Positions 52,662 through 61,350 of a stretch of 64,000 nucleotides of DNA are shown piece by piece. Position numbers and translations under genes: made by a program. The stretch covers positions 62,001 through 126,000 of the forward strand of contig NZ_AQVA01000005.1 in NCBI RefSeq assembly GCF_000372485.1, written 5' to 3'. The notes under the pieces are model-generated. The model saw only the letters and a program-made list of their open reading frames with translations, made no database searches and was not told where the DNA came from. The stretch comes from Oenococcus oeni DSM 20252 = AWRIB129. Lineage in GTDB: Bacteria > Bacillota > Bacilli > Lactobacillales > Lactobacillaceae. How positions within the stretch are numbered: the stretch's first letter is position 1; every line of letters starts with the position of its first letter.

Positions 52662-53666
52662 CTATAATTTTTGTTCAGTTTTAGCATTGAACATATCTGC
52701 CAATTCACGATTATCAATTGCGCCAAAATATTGGCCATCGACATTTTTTTGTAAGATATCGTAAATTACATTTGCATTGAACGGCTGATTAATAAATCGA
52801 TCTTTGATCTCCCGCCAATCGCGCACACCCAGGAAATCGCCGGTAAAAACAATGTCTTTGATCAAACCTTTATCAACATTTGCGTGTACATCGATCGCGC
52901 CGGCATCAAATTTTCGATGATTATTGAAATCAAACTCCGGGCTTCGGCCATAATTCCAATCCCAGCTAGCAAACTGCTTATTTCGTAAATCAATAATTGA
53001 CTGTTTTTGCGCGCTGCTGAGAACGTATTCTCGATCCTTGCCTTCGTCGGATAAATAGTACTGCAGGGCTTCCCAGAATTTCTCTAGACTTAATCCGGCC
53101 GGAGCATAATCCTTGATATTACCGACTCGTGAACGAACCGAAGTCGCTGCCTTGGAAATAAATTTTTCGTCGGCAACATTTAATGAACGAACCATTGTTT
53201 CGACATTTGAATTCCAAAGCAAAGTTCCATGATGCATTAAATAACCGCCGGCATAACGTTGGGCGTTACCGCTGACTTTTTTACCGTCGACAGTCAAATC
53301 GTTTCGGCCGGTAATCTGTGCATCGATACCGACTTCACGCAATGCGTCGTACATTCGTTTGACGAACTTATGAAAATCGACTTCCGCACTGCTCGCTACC
53401 GGAACAAAAAAGGTAAAACAAATATTTCCCAAGTCATGGTAAACAGCTCCGCCACCGGAAACCCGACGAACCACCTGGATATCATGCTCGTCAATATAAT
53501 CTTGATTTACCTCGGCAAAGGTATTTTGATTTCGTCCTACAATGACAGCATTTTTGTTCTGCCATAAAGAAAAGACCGCTTCTTGGGGCTTTAAATTATA
53601 TAAAAGCCAAGTATCCATCGCGATATTCGTGTAGGCGTCGTTCCCAAAGTATTTGATAAATTGCAT
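52662..53666 (-). CDS. lplA: Lipoate-protein ligase A
   Basis: A 334-residue enzyme that activates scavenged lipoate with ATP and attaches it to lipoyl domains. The N-terminal catalytic domain has the lipoate-binding RRVSGGGAVYHDLGN and the Lys motif DLTVDGKKVSGNAQR. A small C-terminal accessory domain follows from about 245 (HRKFDAGAIDVHANVDKGLI). It is the first gene of the pdh operon, so PDH assembly depends on external lipoate if no LipA/LipB exists elsewhere. SD AGAGG; a cre-like site lies upstream. Confidence 0.95.
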   Translation of the reverse strand: MQFIKYFGNDAYTNIAMDTWLLYNLKPQEAVFSLWQNKNAVIVGRNQNTFAEVNQDYIDEHDIQVVRRVSGGGAVYHDLGNICFTFFVPVASSAEVDFHKFVKRMYDALREVGIDAQITGRNDLTVDGKKVSGNAQRYAGGYLMHHGTLLWNSNVETMVRSLNVADEKFISKAATSVRSRVGNIKDYAPAGLSLEKFWEALQYYLSDEGKDREYVLSSAQKQSIIDLRNKQFASWDWNYGRSPEFDFNNHRKFDAGAIDVHANVDKGLIKDIVFTGDFLGVRDWREIKDRFINQPFNANVIYDILQKNVDGQYFGAIDNRELADMFNAKTEQKL

Positions 53667-53704
53667 TTCTAACCTCTAATTTGTGAAATGTTGCCCACAA
53701 TTTC

Positions 53705-53718
53705 TGTAAGCGCTTTTA
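53705..53718. promoter_or_regulatory. cre-like site upstream of lplA-pdh
   Basis: TGTAAGCGCTTTTA matches the CcpA consensus except at one position near the end (TA for CA). It lies about 40 bp before the lplA start and downstream of a TAAAAT on the minus strand. Confidence 0.55.
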
Positions 53719-53896
53719 ATTAACGACTCTATTTTAACACTGAAAAAAAGTCTGCAAATTGAACATTGGTTCAAAAAGGCTGTTTAAAGGGCTTTTCTTT
53801 TTAGTAAAAGTTTTGATATTATTACAAATTTAATTTTTCTATAAAAATATCTGATTATAAATTAATTCACAATCTCCTTGAAAATGATAGTTATTT

Positions 53897-53902
53897 TATA
53901 CT
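53897..53902 (+). promoter_or_regulatory. -10 element of alpha/beta hydrolase gene, leaderless spacing
   Basis: TATACT, 6 nt before ATG, no SD. Confidence 0.6.
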
Positions 53903-53908
53903 GGCTGT

Positions 53909-54712
53909 ATGGCTAATTTTCAAACAAATGATAAAGTTAGGATCAAATACCATATTCAAGGAAAAGAAGATGGGCAGGCTTTGATATTTATCGAGGGCTA
54001 CTCGGGAAATGAAGCAACTTGGGCGGCACAAATCAATGATTTTGTGAAAGCCGGTTTTAAAGTAATTACTTACGATCGAAGAAACCACGGAAAAAGCCAA
54101 AGTGTTCCCTATGGAATGCAGATAGCTCGTCACGGTTTTGATCTAGCAGAATTAATCAATCATCTCAAGCTGAAAAAACCCGTTCTGATCGGCCATTCAA
54201 TGGGGGCATCGACAATTTTTGCCTACCTATCTTTCTTCGGTTGCCAAAACGTTAAAGCAGTTGTTACCGAAGATCAATCTCCCAAAGCAATTAGTGAAAA
54301 CGACTGGGTTTTCGGCTTGTTTAACAGCAGTTGGGAAAATTTTTATAAAAATGCAGCTTTAATCGAAACGACCAAATTGACCAGATTACCAATCAGTAGC
54401 GAAATAAAAAGAATCTTGGGAGAGGCCTATAGGAGCTATCAACCTTTCGATTTTCATTTCAATCAACCTTTGTTGCTTGACTCTCTGGTCCAGGATTGGC
54501 GCGAAGAAATCAAAAATGAAACTGTTCCCCATTTATTTTTGGCCGGCTCGGCTTCCCCTTTATGGTCGTCGGAGCATTCAAAGGCTGCTGCAAGTTTGAG
54601 CCCTTTTGCAAGGGCCTATACTTTCAAAGGCTGCGGTCATATTCCACATCTGGAGTCAGCCGATGAATTCAATCGACTCGTAATTAAATTTATTCAAAAA
54701 AACAGTTACTGA
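53909..54712 (+). CDS. Alpha/beta-hydrolase fold protein
   Basis: A 267-residue hydrolase. Oxyanion region FIEGYSGNEATWAAQ, nucleophile elbow LIGHSMGASTIFAY (Ser), and the catalytic His in GCGHIPHLESADEF near the C-terminus are visible; the acid is probably in the SASPLW stretch. No signal peptide. Likely an esterase or peptidase-like enzyme, substrate unknown. It has its own terminator and a predicted leaderless start. Confidence 0.88.
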   Translation: MANFQTNDKVRIKYHIQGKEDGQALIFIEGYSGNEATWAAQINDFVKAGFKVITYDRRNHGKSQSVPYGMQIARHGFDLAELINHLKLKKPVLIGHSMGASTIFAYLSFFGCQNVKAVVTEDQSPKAISENDWVFGLFNSSWENFYKNAALIETTKLTRLPISSEIKRILGEAYRSYQPFDFHFNQPLLLDSLVQDWREEIKNETVPHLFLAGSASPLWSSEHSKAAASLSPFARAYTFKGCGHIPHLESADEFNRLVIKFIQKNSY

Positions 54713-54715
54713 TTT

Positions 54716-54740
54716 GCAGGAGTTCTTACTCCTGCTTTTT
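54716..54740 (+). terminator. Intrinsic terminator of the alpha/beta hydrolase gene
   Basis: GCAGGAG-TTCTTA-CTCCTGC followed by five T. Confidence 0.85.
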
Positions 54741-54858
54741 AATTTTCAAAAACAGTTTTCAACTTGCATTTTTTGCCTAAAAAGACCTTGTAAATTTATT
54801 CACATTGAACTATCTTTGAGGCGTGTTAAGCAAACAACACAAATGGAGATGTTAAATT

Positions 54859-55980
54859 ATGAAAATTAAAGCTGCTGTTATTCCCAAAGTTGGTGATAAA
54901 TTTGAAATCAAAGACGATGTCGAATTGGCTGATATGGACGATGACGAACTCCAGGTAAAGGTTGTTGCAAGTGGAATTTGTCATTCCGATGAAGCATTAA
55001 GAAAAGGAGATGCCGGATGGACTTTTCCGACAATTCTTGGGCATGAAGGTGCCGGAATTGTCGAAAAAGTCGGTCCTCGGGTTTCACAATTTAAACCAGG
55101 TGATCACGTCGTTATGTCATTTTATTCAGACGGCACCTGCGTCAATTGTTTAAAGGGCATACCGACTCAGTGCCTGGACTATGCCAAATATAATTTGAGT
55201 GGAACCAAACCCGATGGAAGTGATCATTTTAAAGAGAACGGCCACCACGTAAGTGATATGTTTGATCAATCATCATTCACGACTCATACAACTGTTCACG
55301 AAAGAAATGCAATCAAAGTCGATAAGAGTCTCGACCTGCGTAAACTTGGACCGCTCGGCTGTGGTTACGTAACCGGTTCGGGAACTGTTTTGAATACTTT
55401 AAAACCGGAACCTGGTTCAACAATGGCTGTTTTTGGAACCGGAGCGGTCGGATTGGCTGCAATGATGGCCGGAATCATTGTTGGCTGTACGAAAGTAATT
55501 GCAGTCGATATTGTTCCGTCCCGCTTGGATTTGGCCAAAGAAGTCGGGGCAACCGATGTTGTCAACAGCAAAAACGAGAACGTGGTCGATGCCATTAAAA
55601 AAATAACCAATGGCCGCGGTGTCGATTACGCGGTTGACACAACCAGCGTCCAGTCTGTTATGACCGACTCGATTAAAGCCTTGGGTGCCGGTGGAACGAG
55701 CGCCTTGATTGCCGTAACACCAAAATTAATCAATATCAGTTCATGGAATGATCTTTGTGTCATGGACAAGAAAGTTATTGGCGTCAACATGGGTGATTCA
55801 ATTCCTCAAGTCGACATTCCAAGATTAATCGAATACTACAAAATGGGTAAATTCCCGTTTGATAAAACAGAGAAGTTCTACCCATTCGAACAGATAAACG
55901 AAGCAGATGCTGATTCTGTTAACGGTAAAACAATCAAGCCGGTCTTGGTCATCGATAAAGATTATCAGCCCGGCGACTGA
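54859..55980 (+). CDS. Zinc alcohol dehydrogenase (aryl-alcohol type)
   Basis: A 373-residue medium-chain alcohol dehydrogenase. Catalytic-zinc ligands are in ASGICHSDEAL (Cys) and LGHEGAGIVEKVG (His-Glu), and PLGCGYVTGSGTV carries the later Cys. The cofactor motif is VFGTGAVGLAAM with Asp ending the second strand (AVDIV), favouring NAD. The structural-zinc lobe is reduced (CVNCLKGIPTQC, three Cys). It resembles aryl/benzyl-alcohol dehydrogenases. An AldA-like gene follows 58 bp downstream, so the pair may oxidise an alcohol to the acid or run in reverse. SD GGAG. Confidence 0.88.
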   Translation: MKIKAAVIPKVGDKFEIKDDVELADMDDDELQVKVVASGICHSDEALRKGDAGWTFPTILGHEGAGIVEKVGPRVSQFKPGDHVVMSFYSDGTCVNCLKGIPTQCLDYAKYNLSGTKPDGSDHFKENGHHVSDMFDQSSFTTHTTVHERNAIKVDKSLDLRKLGPLGCGYVTGSGTVLNTLKPEPGSTMAVFGTGAVGLAAMMAGIIVGCTKVIAVDIVPSRLDLAKEVGATDVVNSKNENVVDAIKKITNGRGVDYAVDTTSVQSVMTDSIKALGAGGTSALIAVTPKLINISSWNDLCVMDKKVIGVNMGDSIPQVDIPRLIEYYKMGKFPFDKTEKFYPFEQINEADADSVNGKTIKPVLVIDKDYQPGD

Positions 55981-56038
55981 TCCAACTTACAGATAAATAA
56001 AATTGAAATCTTTTGTTAAATAAAAGGAAGCAATTATT

Positions 56039-57493
56039 ATGGCTCTAAAACAATATCAAATGTATATAAATGGTGAATGGGTTGATTCTGATAATGGAGA
56101 AAAAATAACCGTTTATAACCCATCAAACGAAGAAGCAATTTCGCAGGTGCCTTCAGCTTCATTAAAACAAGTTAAAGAGGCGATTGACGATGCCTATGCA
56201 GCACAAAAAGACTGGAAACGAGTCCCCGCTGCAACACGAGGTTCTTACCTAGTTAGAATTGCTGCTCTAATTCGCAAAAACGCTGACTACTTGGCCCGCA
56301 CTTTGAGTGAAGAAGAAGGGAAAATTCTCTCGTTGGCGATGACAGAAGTTACTTTCTCAGCCGATTATATCGATTACATGGCTGCTCAGGGAAGAACTTA
56401 CGAAGGAGAAGTAATTCAATCCGATAACGCCAACGAAAACATTGCCCTATTAAAACAGCCCATCGGAGTTGCAGCTGGAATTCTGCCGTGGAACTTCCCC
56501 TTCTTTCTAATTGCCAGAAAATTTGCCCCAGCGCTTGTAACCGGAAATACGATTGTAATTAAACCAAGTTCCGATACCCCAAACATCGCCTTGGAATTTG
56601 CTAAGTTAGCCAACCAGGTCGGATTGCCAAAAGGTGTTTTGAATTTCGTTACCGGCCCAGGCTCGGTTGTCGGCAGCGAATTGTCCAAAAACGAAAAAAT
56701 TGGTATTATTTCCTTAACCGGGTCGGTTGATTCCGGAAAAAGGGTTATGGCCGATGCTTCTAATCACGTGGCTAAGGTTAGTTTGGAGTTAGGTGGAAAA
56801 GCTCCAGCGATTGTTTGCAAAGATGCCGATATCGATTTGGCCGTCGACTCGATTATTAATTCGAGAATTGATAATAACGGAGAACTTTGTAACAACTGTG
56901 AACGTGTTTATGTGCAAGAAGATATCGCCGAGGAATTCACGAAGAAATTAGTTGCCAAAATGGCCGCGACAACAATCGGTGATCCGATTGAGCATGAAAA
57001 TATCGGCATGGGACCATTGATCAACAAAGCTGCCGTCGAAAAAGTCGATGCAATGGTTCAAAGGGCCGTTAAAGCCGGCGCAAAAGTCGAATGTGGCGGC
57101 AAGCGTCCTGAAGGGAAAGGCTACTTCTATCCAGCTACAGTCGTTACAAACGTCAAGCAGTCCGACGAACTTGTCCAAGAAGAAATATTTGGCCCGGTAC
57201 TGCCGATTCTAACCTTTAAAAAATTGGATCAAGCCATCGATATGGCAAACGACAGTAAACTAGGTTTGACCAGTTCGATCTTTACCGAAAATATGGATGC
57301 TGCTGCAACCGCTGCTAACGAATTGGAGGATGGTGAAACTTACATCAACCGCTTCAATTTTGAAGCGATGCAGGGCTTCCACGCCGGCTGGAAAGAATCC
57401 GGACTCGGTGGTGCCGACGGTAAACACGGTCTAGAAGAATATGTCAATACTCATGTAGTTTACTTACAACGCCATCCGGAAAAAGCCGACTAA
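56039..57493 (+). CDS. NAD-dependent aldehyde dehydrogenase, AldA-like
   Basis: A 484-residue ALDH. Catalytic Glu in SLELGGKAPAI and Cys in NNGELCNNCERVY; ILPWNFPFFLIARKFAPAL, SLTGSVDSGK and the end FEAMQGFHAGWKESGLGG match E. coli AldA (lactaldehyde/glycolaldehyde dehydrogenase) very closely in pattern. It probably oxidises small aldehydes to acids. It follows an alcohol dehydrogenase gene, forming a likely two-step oxidation module. SD AAGGAAG precedes the ATG. Confidence 0.92.
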   Translation: MALKQYQMYINGEWVDSDNGEKITVYNPSNEEAISQVPSASLKQVKEAIDDAYAAQKDWKRVPAATRGSYLVRIAALIRKNADYLARTLSEEEGKILSLAMTEVTFSADYIDYMAAQGRTYEGEVIQSDNANENIALLKQPIGVAAGILPWNFPFFLIARKFAPALVTGNTIVIKPSSDTPNIALEFAKLANQVGLPKGVLNFVTGPGSVVGSELSKNEKIGIISLTGSVDSGKRVMADASNHVAKVSLELGGKAPAIVCKDADIDLAVDSIINSRIDNNGELCNNCERVYVQEDIAEEFTKKLVAKMAATTIGDPIEHENIGMGPLINKAAVEKVDAMVQRAVKAGAKVECGGKRPEGKGYFYPATVVTNVKQSDELVQEEIFGPVLPILTFKKLDQAIDMANDSKLGLTSSIFTENMDAAATAANELEDGETYINRFNFEAMQGFHAGWKESGLGGADGKHGLEEYVNTHVVYLQRHPEKAD

Positions 57494-57518
57494 TAGCATA
57501 GTAAATTAATTGATAATT

Positions 57519-57570
57519 TAAAAACCTCCGTGATCTAACAATATAATTGTTTTAATTACGAAGGTTTTTA
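57519..57570. terminator. Terminator after the aldehyde dehydrogenase gene
   Basis: AAAAACCTCCGT and ACGAAGGTTTTT pair with one mismatch around a long loop, with A/T tracts on both sides. Confidence 0.7.
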
Positions 57571-57583
57571 TTTGTTTTTTTAA

Positions 57584-58141
57584 TTATTTAAAAATGTCTT
57601 CTAAAATATCGACTGCATTGCTGAAATAGCCGCTTGCTGATTGAGCAAAATTAATTATCGTATAAACATAAAACAAATTAATCATTGAAAAGAAAAAAGC
57701 AATAATTGCCAAACTTCTCGGTGCCTTAAACAAACTAGTTAACGCGAAAACGATCGCCACAAAAAGCAACAGAACGCCAAAGAAGAACATGACAATCAAA
57801 AGTGAAGCGAGATTTTCAATATTTGCTTTACTTTGAAAGTTTAGAAGAATATCCGGATTCAAAATGAAAAGAATTGGCGATAAAGTAAATAAAAGGCTGA
57901 AAAAAGCCAAAACAAGCGAGCTAATCCCATTCTTCGGACTGGAAAACTTTCTTTCTTTTTTTAATTGCCGCAGCTCTTTTCGAGAGAGATTGTCTACAGG
58001 CGGAGTTGCTTGTATTGGATCGGTTTCCAGGCTCTCTTCCAATGTAAATTCGCCCTTATTCAAAGCCTTACGAAACTCTCGTGGTTTTGGATCGCGTCCA
58101 TTAATTCTTTTGAAATCTTCTATCCACTCGGTTTTGCTCAT
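57584..58141 (-). CDS. Membrane protein with conserved N-terminal cytosolic segment, function unknown
   Basis: A 185-residue protein. Residues 1-70 are hydrophilic, with WIEDFKRINGRDPKPREFRKA at the start, a segment type seen at the N-terminus of several LAB membrane proteins. Three to four hydrophobic helices follow (about 72-93, 107-132, 139-165). No family with known function is recognised. SD GGGAGG precedes the ATG. It is in the same direction as the PRTase-like gene upstream. Confidence 0.65.
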   Translation of the reverse strand: MSKTEWIEDFKRINGRDPKPREFRKALNKGEFTLEESLETDPIQATPPVDNLSRKELRQLKKERKFSSPKNGISSLVLAFFSLLFTLSPILFILNPDILLNFQSKANIENLASLLIVMFFFGVLLLFVAIVFALTSLFKAPRSLAIIAFFFSMINLFYVYTIINFAQSASGYFSNAVDILEDIFK

Positions 58142-58181
58142 AGACTTTGCCTCCCGCTAAAAACGAAAATATTTATAAGAA

Positions 58182-59000
58182 CTAATCGTCATAGTCCAAT
58201 TCTTCGTTAGTATTTGCATTCACGAGGAAATTGCCGGAAACGTTGTATACAGCAATCGTATCAACTAAATCACGCGTAATAAACATATCGTTCTCATAAA
58301 CAAGAGCAACCTTTTCCTCTGCCACAATTTGTTTCAACTGCCTTGAAGAAACAACTTCCATCTTTAATTGCTCAAATTGAACGCCATGTTGCCGCAGGAA
58401 AGACTCTAATTGTTCCCGATGCCTTTCACGCAGACCGGAATAAATTATCTTGACCGGATAGCTTGGTAAAGTGACCGGAATCCAAGCACCTGTGATAGCA
58501 TTAGTCGCAATAATTCCCTCAAATCTCATCGCTGCATCAGCCAAAGCTGCTTTCTTATGCAAAATATTCCATTCATAAAGTTTGGGTTCTTCAAGGGTTT
58601 CCAAATGCAAATCAACTCGATCGCCGCCTTTTTCAGTTGCATAGACAGAAAGAGTAGTGACTTTTTTTGCCGTAGCTTCGTCCAGTTTGGAAAAGGCCTG
58701 TTCAAAAACAGTCCCTTCATCGGTTGAATCATCAACCAATAAAATGTTGCTATAAGATTTCGGAAACTTAGCCGATTCTTCCTGTAGGCGGTAACCAATT
58801 TTTTCGCTTGCCAAATTAGCATTTAATTCATTAAAGCTGACGACCGGTTTATTTAAAAACAAACCGATCAAAGTGGCGGGAATCATGCCCCGCCTTGGCA
58901 GGCCAACAATCAAATCGAAATTATACGATTGTAAACGGGCCAAATTTTCTTTAATTAAATCGTTTAAATCATTAATAGTGCGGTAAAAATATTTTGGCAT
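58182..59000 (-). CDS. Phosphoribosyltransferase-domain protein with an extra C-terminal domain
   Basis: A 272-residue protein. The N-terminal 150 residues show a PRTase type I fold: LIVGLPRRGMIPATLIGLFL at the first loop and the PRPP motif NILLVDDSTDEGTVFEQAF. The C-terminal 120 residues (GIIATNAITGAWIPVTLPSYPVKIIYSGLRERHREQLESFLRQHG split over two segments) look like a HAD-like or Rossmann-type domain of unknown role. Similar proteins occur in surface-polysaccharide loci. The substrate is not predictable. SD AAGGAGG precedes the ATG. Confidence 0.7.
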   Translation of the reverse strand: MPKYFYRTINDLNDLIKENLARLQSYNFDLIVGLPRRGMIPATLIGLFLNKPVVSFNELNANLASEKIGYRLQEESAKFPKSYSNILLVDDSTDEGTVFEQAFSKLDEATAKKVTTLSVYATEKGGDRVDLHLETLEEPKLYEWNILHKKAALADAAMRFEGIIATNAITGAWIPVTLPSYPVKIIYSGLRERHREQLESFLRQHGVQFEQLKMEVVSSRQLKQIVAEEKVALVYENDMFITRDLVDTIAVYNVSGNFLVNANTNEELDYDD

Positions 59001-59121
59001 AAATTCCTCCTTCCAAAATATTATAGGTTATAAAGCACTCAACAAAGGAATTCATTAATTAAAACAATCTGTCAAAAGCGATCGAAATTTTTTCAAGAGA
59101 TGAAAAACTCTCATCCAATTA

Positions 59122-60618
59122 TCAAACAGCGACTGTCAACTGGATATTTTTAATTGTCCAATCTTTGCCCATGACTGCCAAAATTTCCGGTAAATTCGGT
59201 CCTTGAACCTCGTGAGTTGTAATTAAACGGATTGGATTCCATAGAGGACGCCCTTTGATTTGCAAATCGTGTTGCAAGTCACGGATAATCTGCAAAATAT
59301 GATCAGCCTTAAACTCATCTTCAGCCAAAGCTTTAATTTTTTCAGTGAAAGCCGCGGCAACCTTTTGGCCGTCATCGGTTTCCAACCAAGATTGACGATC
59401 TTCCTTGGAAATATCGTGTAATTTAAAAAAAGGATATTCAGCTAAGGGAGCTATTTCACTGGTTGCCTTGATCCCGTCAACTCCGGCAATTTCGATAATT
59501 TTAGCTAAATGATCAGCATCGTTTTTAGCCTGTTGGTCATTAATTAAACCAGCTTTAACCAATTCATGAATCAATTGAGGCATAACCTTTTCTTTTTCCG
59601 AACGCATCCACTGGTTATTGACCCAAGCCAATTTTTTAGCATCAAATTTGGCATTGGCCTTCGTAAACCGATTCTCGTCAAACATCTCTTTGAATTGTTC
59701 GCGAGTAAAAATCTCATTTTCTCCAACCGGAGACCAACCAAGCAAGCCGATAAAATTAAACATTGCTTCCGGCAGATAGCCCAACTCCCGATATTGTTCA
59801 ATAAACTGTAAAGTATCTTCGTCGCGCTTGGAAAGTTTCTTACCCGTTTCGGCTTTAATGATCAATGCCATATGCCCAAAGGCAGGTGCTTTCCATCCGA
59901 AGGCCTCGTAAACCATTAACTGTTTGGGCGTATTGCTGACATGATCGTCCCCACGCAAAACGTGAGTTATTTCCATTAAATGATCATCAATTACGACGGC
60001 AAAATTATAAGTTGGCATTCCATCGGCCTTTTGAATTACCCAATCGCCGCCAATTTCTTTCGAATTAATCTTAACTTCACCTTTAACCAGATCTTGCCAC
60101 TGATAATCATGATTTTCTGGTACGCGAAAACGCACCACTGATTTTAGACCAACCGCTTCGTCTTTTGCTTGAGCATCCTTAATTTGTTCCTTCGTCATTC
60201 CGGCATATTCATAAACGTAATGAGGAGCCTGATGAGCCTGAGCCTGAGCCTCCCGTTCTTCTTTCAGAGTTGCTTCGGTTTTATATGATTTATAGGCTTT
60301 TCCCGAAGCTAGAAGTTCGTCGATATATTTTTGATAAACCCCCTGAGCGGCCCGCTCAGTTTGTCGATAGGGAGCATATTTTGAATTGGCCTTATCCGGT
60401 CCTTCGTCCCAGTCGATGCCGAGCCACTGCAAATTATCAAGCTGACTTTTTTCGCCGTCTTTAACATTCCGAGCCAAGTCGGTGTCTTCGATTCGAATTA
60501 TAAACTGGCCATTATAATGACGGGCAAAAAGCCAGTTGAAGATTGCTGTCCGAGCATTACCAATATGTAAATGCCCCGTCGGACTAGGGGCGTATCTAAC
60601 ACGAATTTTTTCAATCAT
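59122..60618 (-). CDS. gltX: Glutamyl-tRNA synthetase
   Basis: A 498-residue class I synthetase. HIGH-type motif PSPTGHLHIGNARTAIFNW and KMSKS-type motif KLSKRDED are intact, and IRIEDTDLARN is conserved. Length and lack of a glutaminyl-specific insert suggest the non-discriminating type that also charges tRNA-Gln where GatCAB is present. There is no SD; TATACT ends 6 nt before ATG, so it is predicted leaderless although rdgB lies only 22 nt upstream. Confidence 0.96.
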   Translation of the reverse strand: MIEKIRVRYAPSPTGHLHIGNARTAIFNWLFARHYNGQFIIRIEDTDLARNVKDGEKSQLDNLQWLGIDWDEGPDKANSKYAPYRQTERAAQGVYQKYIDELLASGKAYKSYKTEATLKEEREAQAQAHQAPHYVYEYAGMTKEQIKDAQAKDEAVGLKSVVRFRVPENHDYQWQDLVKGEVKINSKEIGGDWVIQKADGMPTYNFAVVIDDHLMEITHVLRGDDHVSNTPKQLMVYEAFGWKAPAFGHMALIIKAETGKKLSKRDEDTLQFIEQYRELGYLPEAMFNFIGLLGWSPVGENEIFTREQFKEMFDENRFTKANAKFDAKKLAWVNNQWMRSEKEKVMPQLIHELVKAGLINDQQAKNDADHLAKIIEIAGVDGIKATSEIAPLAEYPFFKLHDISKEDRQSWLETDDGQKVAAAFTEKIKALAEDEFKADHILQIIRDLQHDLQIKGRPLWNPIRLITTHEVQGPNLPEILAVMGKDWTIKNIQLTVAV

Positions 60619-60624
60619 AACATT

Positions 60625-60630
60625 AGTATA
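60625..60630 (-). promoter_or_regulatory. -10 element of gltX, leaderless spacing
   Basis: TATACT on the minus strand, 6 nt before ATG and inside the rdgB-gltX intergenic space; no SD. Confidence 0.6.
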
Positions 60631-60640
60631 GTGTAAGTGT

Positions 60641-61222
60641 TTAAGCCTTAATTTGCGAGATTAAATCTTTTAAAGCCTTGGCCCGATGGGAAATTGAATC
60701 CTTTTCTTTTTCACTTGCCTGACCAAAACTTTTTCCAAGATCGTGTGAATAAAAAATCGGATCGTAACCAAAACCATCCAATCCTTCTTGATGATCCAAA
60801 ATAGTCCCTTCACTAATACCTTTGGCAATAATCTCTTTTTTTAAACCAAGCAAAACAATAATGGTTGTAAAGTGGGCTGATCGTTTTTCCGTTGGAAGGC
60901 CCTTCAATTCTTTTAGTACCTTTTCAACGTTCGCCTGATCGTTATGATCACCGGCATATCGAGCTGAATAAATGCCAGGGCGTCCGTTCAAAGCATCAAT
61001 ACAAAGTCCGGTATCTTCAGCCATTACCAAATCGTTCGGATACAATTGTGCAGTTGTTTTCGCCTTAATTTCAGCGTTTTCCAGAAAACTTGAACCATTT
61101 TCAACAATTTCCGGAATATTTGATAGATGATTTAAATCAATTAAGTCAAAACGGCCGTTCAGAATTGAAGCCGCTTCTTGACTTTTCCCTCTGTTTTTTG
61201 TGGCGAATATAATTCTTTGCAT
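60641..61222 (-). CDS. rdgB: XTP/dITP diphosphatase (RdgB/HAM1)
   Basis: A 193-residue house-cleaning nucleotidase that removes XTP, dITP and ITP. Substrate site IIFATKNRGKSQEA, AEDTGLCIDALNGRPGIYSARYAG and the end GFGYDPIFY with SHRAKAL are all present. I start it at 61222 (MQRIIFATKN), normal for the family; the longer frame is unsupported. No SD is present; TATTAT ends 6 nt before the ATG. Confidence 0.93.
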   Translation of the reverse strand: MQRIIFATKNRGKSQEAASILNGRFDLIDLNHLSNIPEIVENGSSFLENAEIKAKTTAQLYPNDLVMAEDTGLCIDALNGRPGIYSARYAGDHNDQANVEKVLKELKGLPTEKRSAHFTTIIVLLGLKKEIIAKGISEGTILDHQEGLDGFGYDPIFYSHDLGKSFGQASEKEKDSISHRAKALKDLISQIKA

Positions 61223-61228
61223 ATTAAC

Positions 61229-61234
61229 ATAATA
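61229..61234 (-). promoter_or_regulatory. -10 element of rdgB, leaderless spacing
   Basis: TATTAT on the minus strand, 6 nt before ATG, no SD. Confidence 0.5.
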
Positions 61235-61329
61235 AGAAAAATAATCAAAAAACAAGCCTTTATTTTTTTAATTTAAAGTTAATTGAACTTTTAATATCAG
61301 CGAAACAATTATCTTAAAAAGCTAAAACA

Positions 61330-61349
61330 AAAAACGATCTTAAGCGTTT
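61330..61349 (-). terminator. Short terminator after pgmB
   Basis: AAAACGC-type stem pairing with CGTTTT, followed by T residues on the minus strand, immediately after the pgmB stop. The stem is only 6 bp. Confidence 0.45.
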
Positions 61350-61350
61350 T

